Assembly: GCA_023433585.1 (NCBI GenBank)
Contig: JAEZCL010000014.1
Coordinates: 1-5,346, forward strand
Origin: Pseudomonadota bacterium
Lineage (GTDB): Bacteria > Pseudomonadota > Alphaproteobacteria > Caulobacterales > Caulobacteraceae
DNA: 5,346 nucleotides
Direction of reading: 5' to 3'
The notes under the pieces were generated by a model that did not search any database, was not told where the DNA came from, and saw nothing but the letters and a program-made list of their open reading frames with translations. Position 1 is the stretch's first letter. Each line of letters starts with the position of its first letter. The position numbers and the translations under genes were made by a program. This document shows, in pieces, positions 5,237 to 5,346 of this stretch.

Positions 5237-5346
5237 TCAGTTGTTCTGTGGCGTGAGCCAAGGCTGGTTGCGCTTGAGGACGAGGTTTGCGGCCTCGATG
5301 AGTTTTCGCATGACGGCGACGATGGCGACCTTGGGTGGTTTTCCGT
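5229..5346 (-). mobile_element. End of an IS110-family insertion sequence, partial
   Basis: The transposase 3' end marks the right end of an IS110-family element that continues beyond the window. The boundary at 5229 is inferred from where the REP-like repeat stops; it leaves only 8 bp between the transposase stop and the element end. A short right end fits the IS110 group, in which the bridge RNA lies upstream of the transposase at the other end, better than the IS1111 group, in which it lies downstream. IS110 elements usually lack terminal inverted repeats and target duplications, so the junction cannot be proven here. Codons are less GC-rich than in the neighbours. Confidence 0.5.
5237..5346 (-). 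CDS. IS110-family transposase, C-terminal end only
   Basis: Read on the minus strand from the window edge, 35 codons precede the TGA at 5237-5239. The peptide starts GKPPKVAIVAVMRKLIEAAN and ends LVLKRNQPWLTPQNN. G-K-P-x-K-V-A-x-V-A-x-M-R-K-L followed by a leucine-rich helix and a short PW tail is the characteristic C-terminus of IS110/IS116/IS902-type transposases (Transposase_20 region), DEDD serine-dependent recombinases that insert using a bridge RNA. The catalytic DEDD domain and the conserved serine lie outside the window, so I cannot tell whether the gene is intact. It is convergent with tlpA. Confidence 0.8.
   Translation of the reverse strand, partial: GKPPKVAIVAVMRKLIEAANLVLKRNQPWLTPQNN

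Noticed and set aside
1..5346. CcrM (GANTC) sites as cell-cycle regulatory signals
   Set aside because: A few GANTC sites occur, for example near 764, 1224, 2564 and 3036, but all those seen lie inside genes with no clustering at start regions.
1..5346. tRNA, rRNA, CRISPR array, riboswitch or phage attachment site
   Set aside because: I saw no cloverleaf, regularly spaced direct repeats, conserved riboswitch core or tRNA-end duplication on either strand. This was by eye only.

Overview
The window looks like chromosomal DNA of a high-GC alphaproteobacterium, most plausibly in Caulobacterales (Caulobacter/Brevundimonas type). The evidence is the strongly GC-rich codon usage, the LysA N-terminus beginning MNHF, a small DUF6356-like protein, and the divergent tlpA / argH-lipoprotein-lysA arrangement. 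The genus is an inference from remembered protein resemblance, not from a search.

Layout from left to right. Positions 1-1058 (minus strand) hold most of a glutaryl-CoA dehydrogenase gene (gcdH) whose 3' end lies outside the window. A 113-bp divergent intergenic region follows, then a small plus-strand gene for an 88-aa DUF6356-like membrane protein (1172-1438). Between this gene and the convergent lysA lies a 143-bp gap, almost filled by two REP-like repeat arms in inverted orientation (1443-1579). Next comes a minus-strand operon, read right to left: argH (4527-3109), a 76-aa lipoprotein resembling LptM/YifL (3112-2882, overlapping the argH stop by 4 nt), and lysA (2856-1582). Divergent from argH is tlpA (4526-5170), a membrane-anchored thioredoxin-like protein. 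Its ATG and the argH ATG overlap inside one CATG tetranucleotide. After tlpA there is a short spacer with a third, partial REP-like hairpin (5197-5228). The window then enters the 3' end of an IS110-family transposase gene on the minus strand (5346-5237).

The operon combines the last step of arginine synthesis (ArgH), the last step of lysine synthesis (LysA, which uses the peptidoglycan precursor meso-diaminopimelate) and a small envelope lipoprotein probably linked to LPS export. TlpA would act on the periplasmic side in thiol-disulfide exchange. GcdH belongs to lysine/tryptophan breakdown but is a separate transcription unit.

Most of the window is ordinary core metabolism and I see no convincing new multi-gene system. 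The points worth a second look are the zero-length divergent start region between tlpA and argH, the REP-like family with copies at two sites, and the transposase end that abuts one of those copies.
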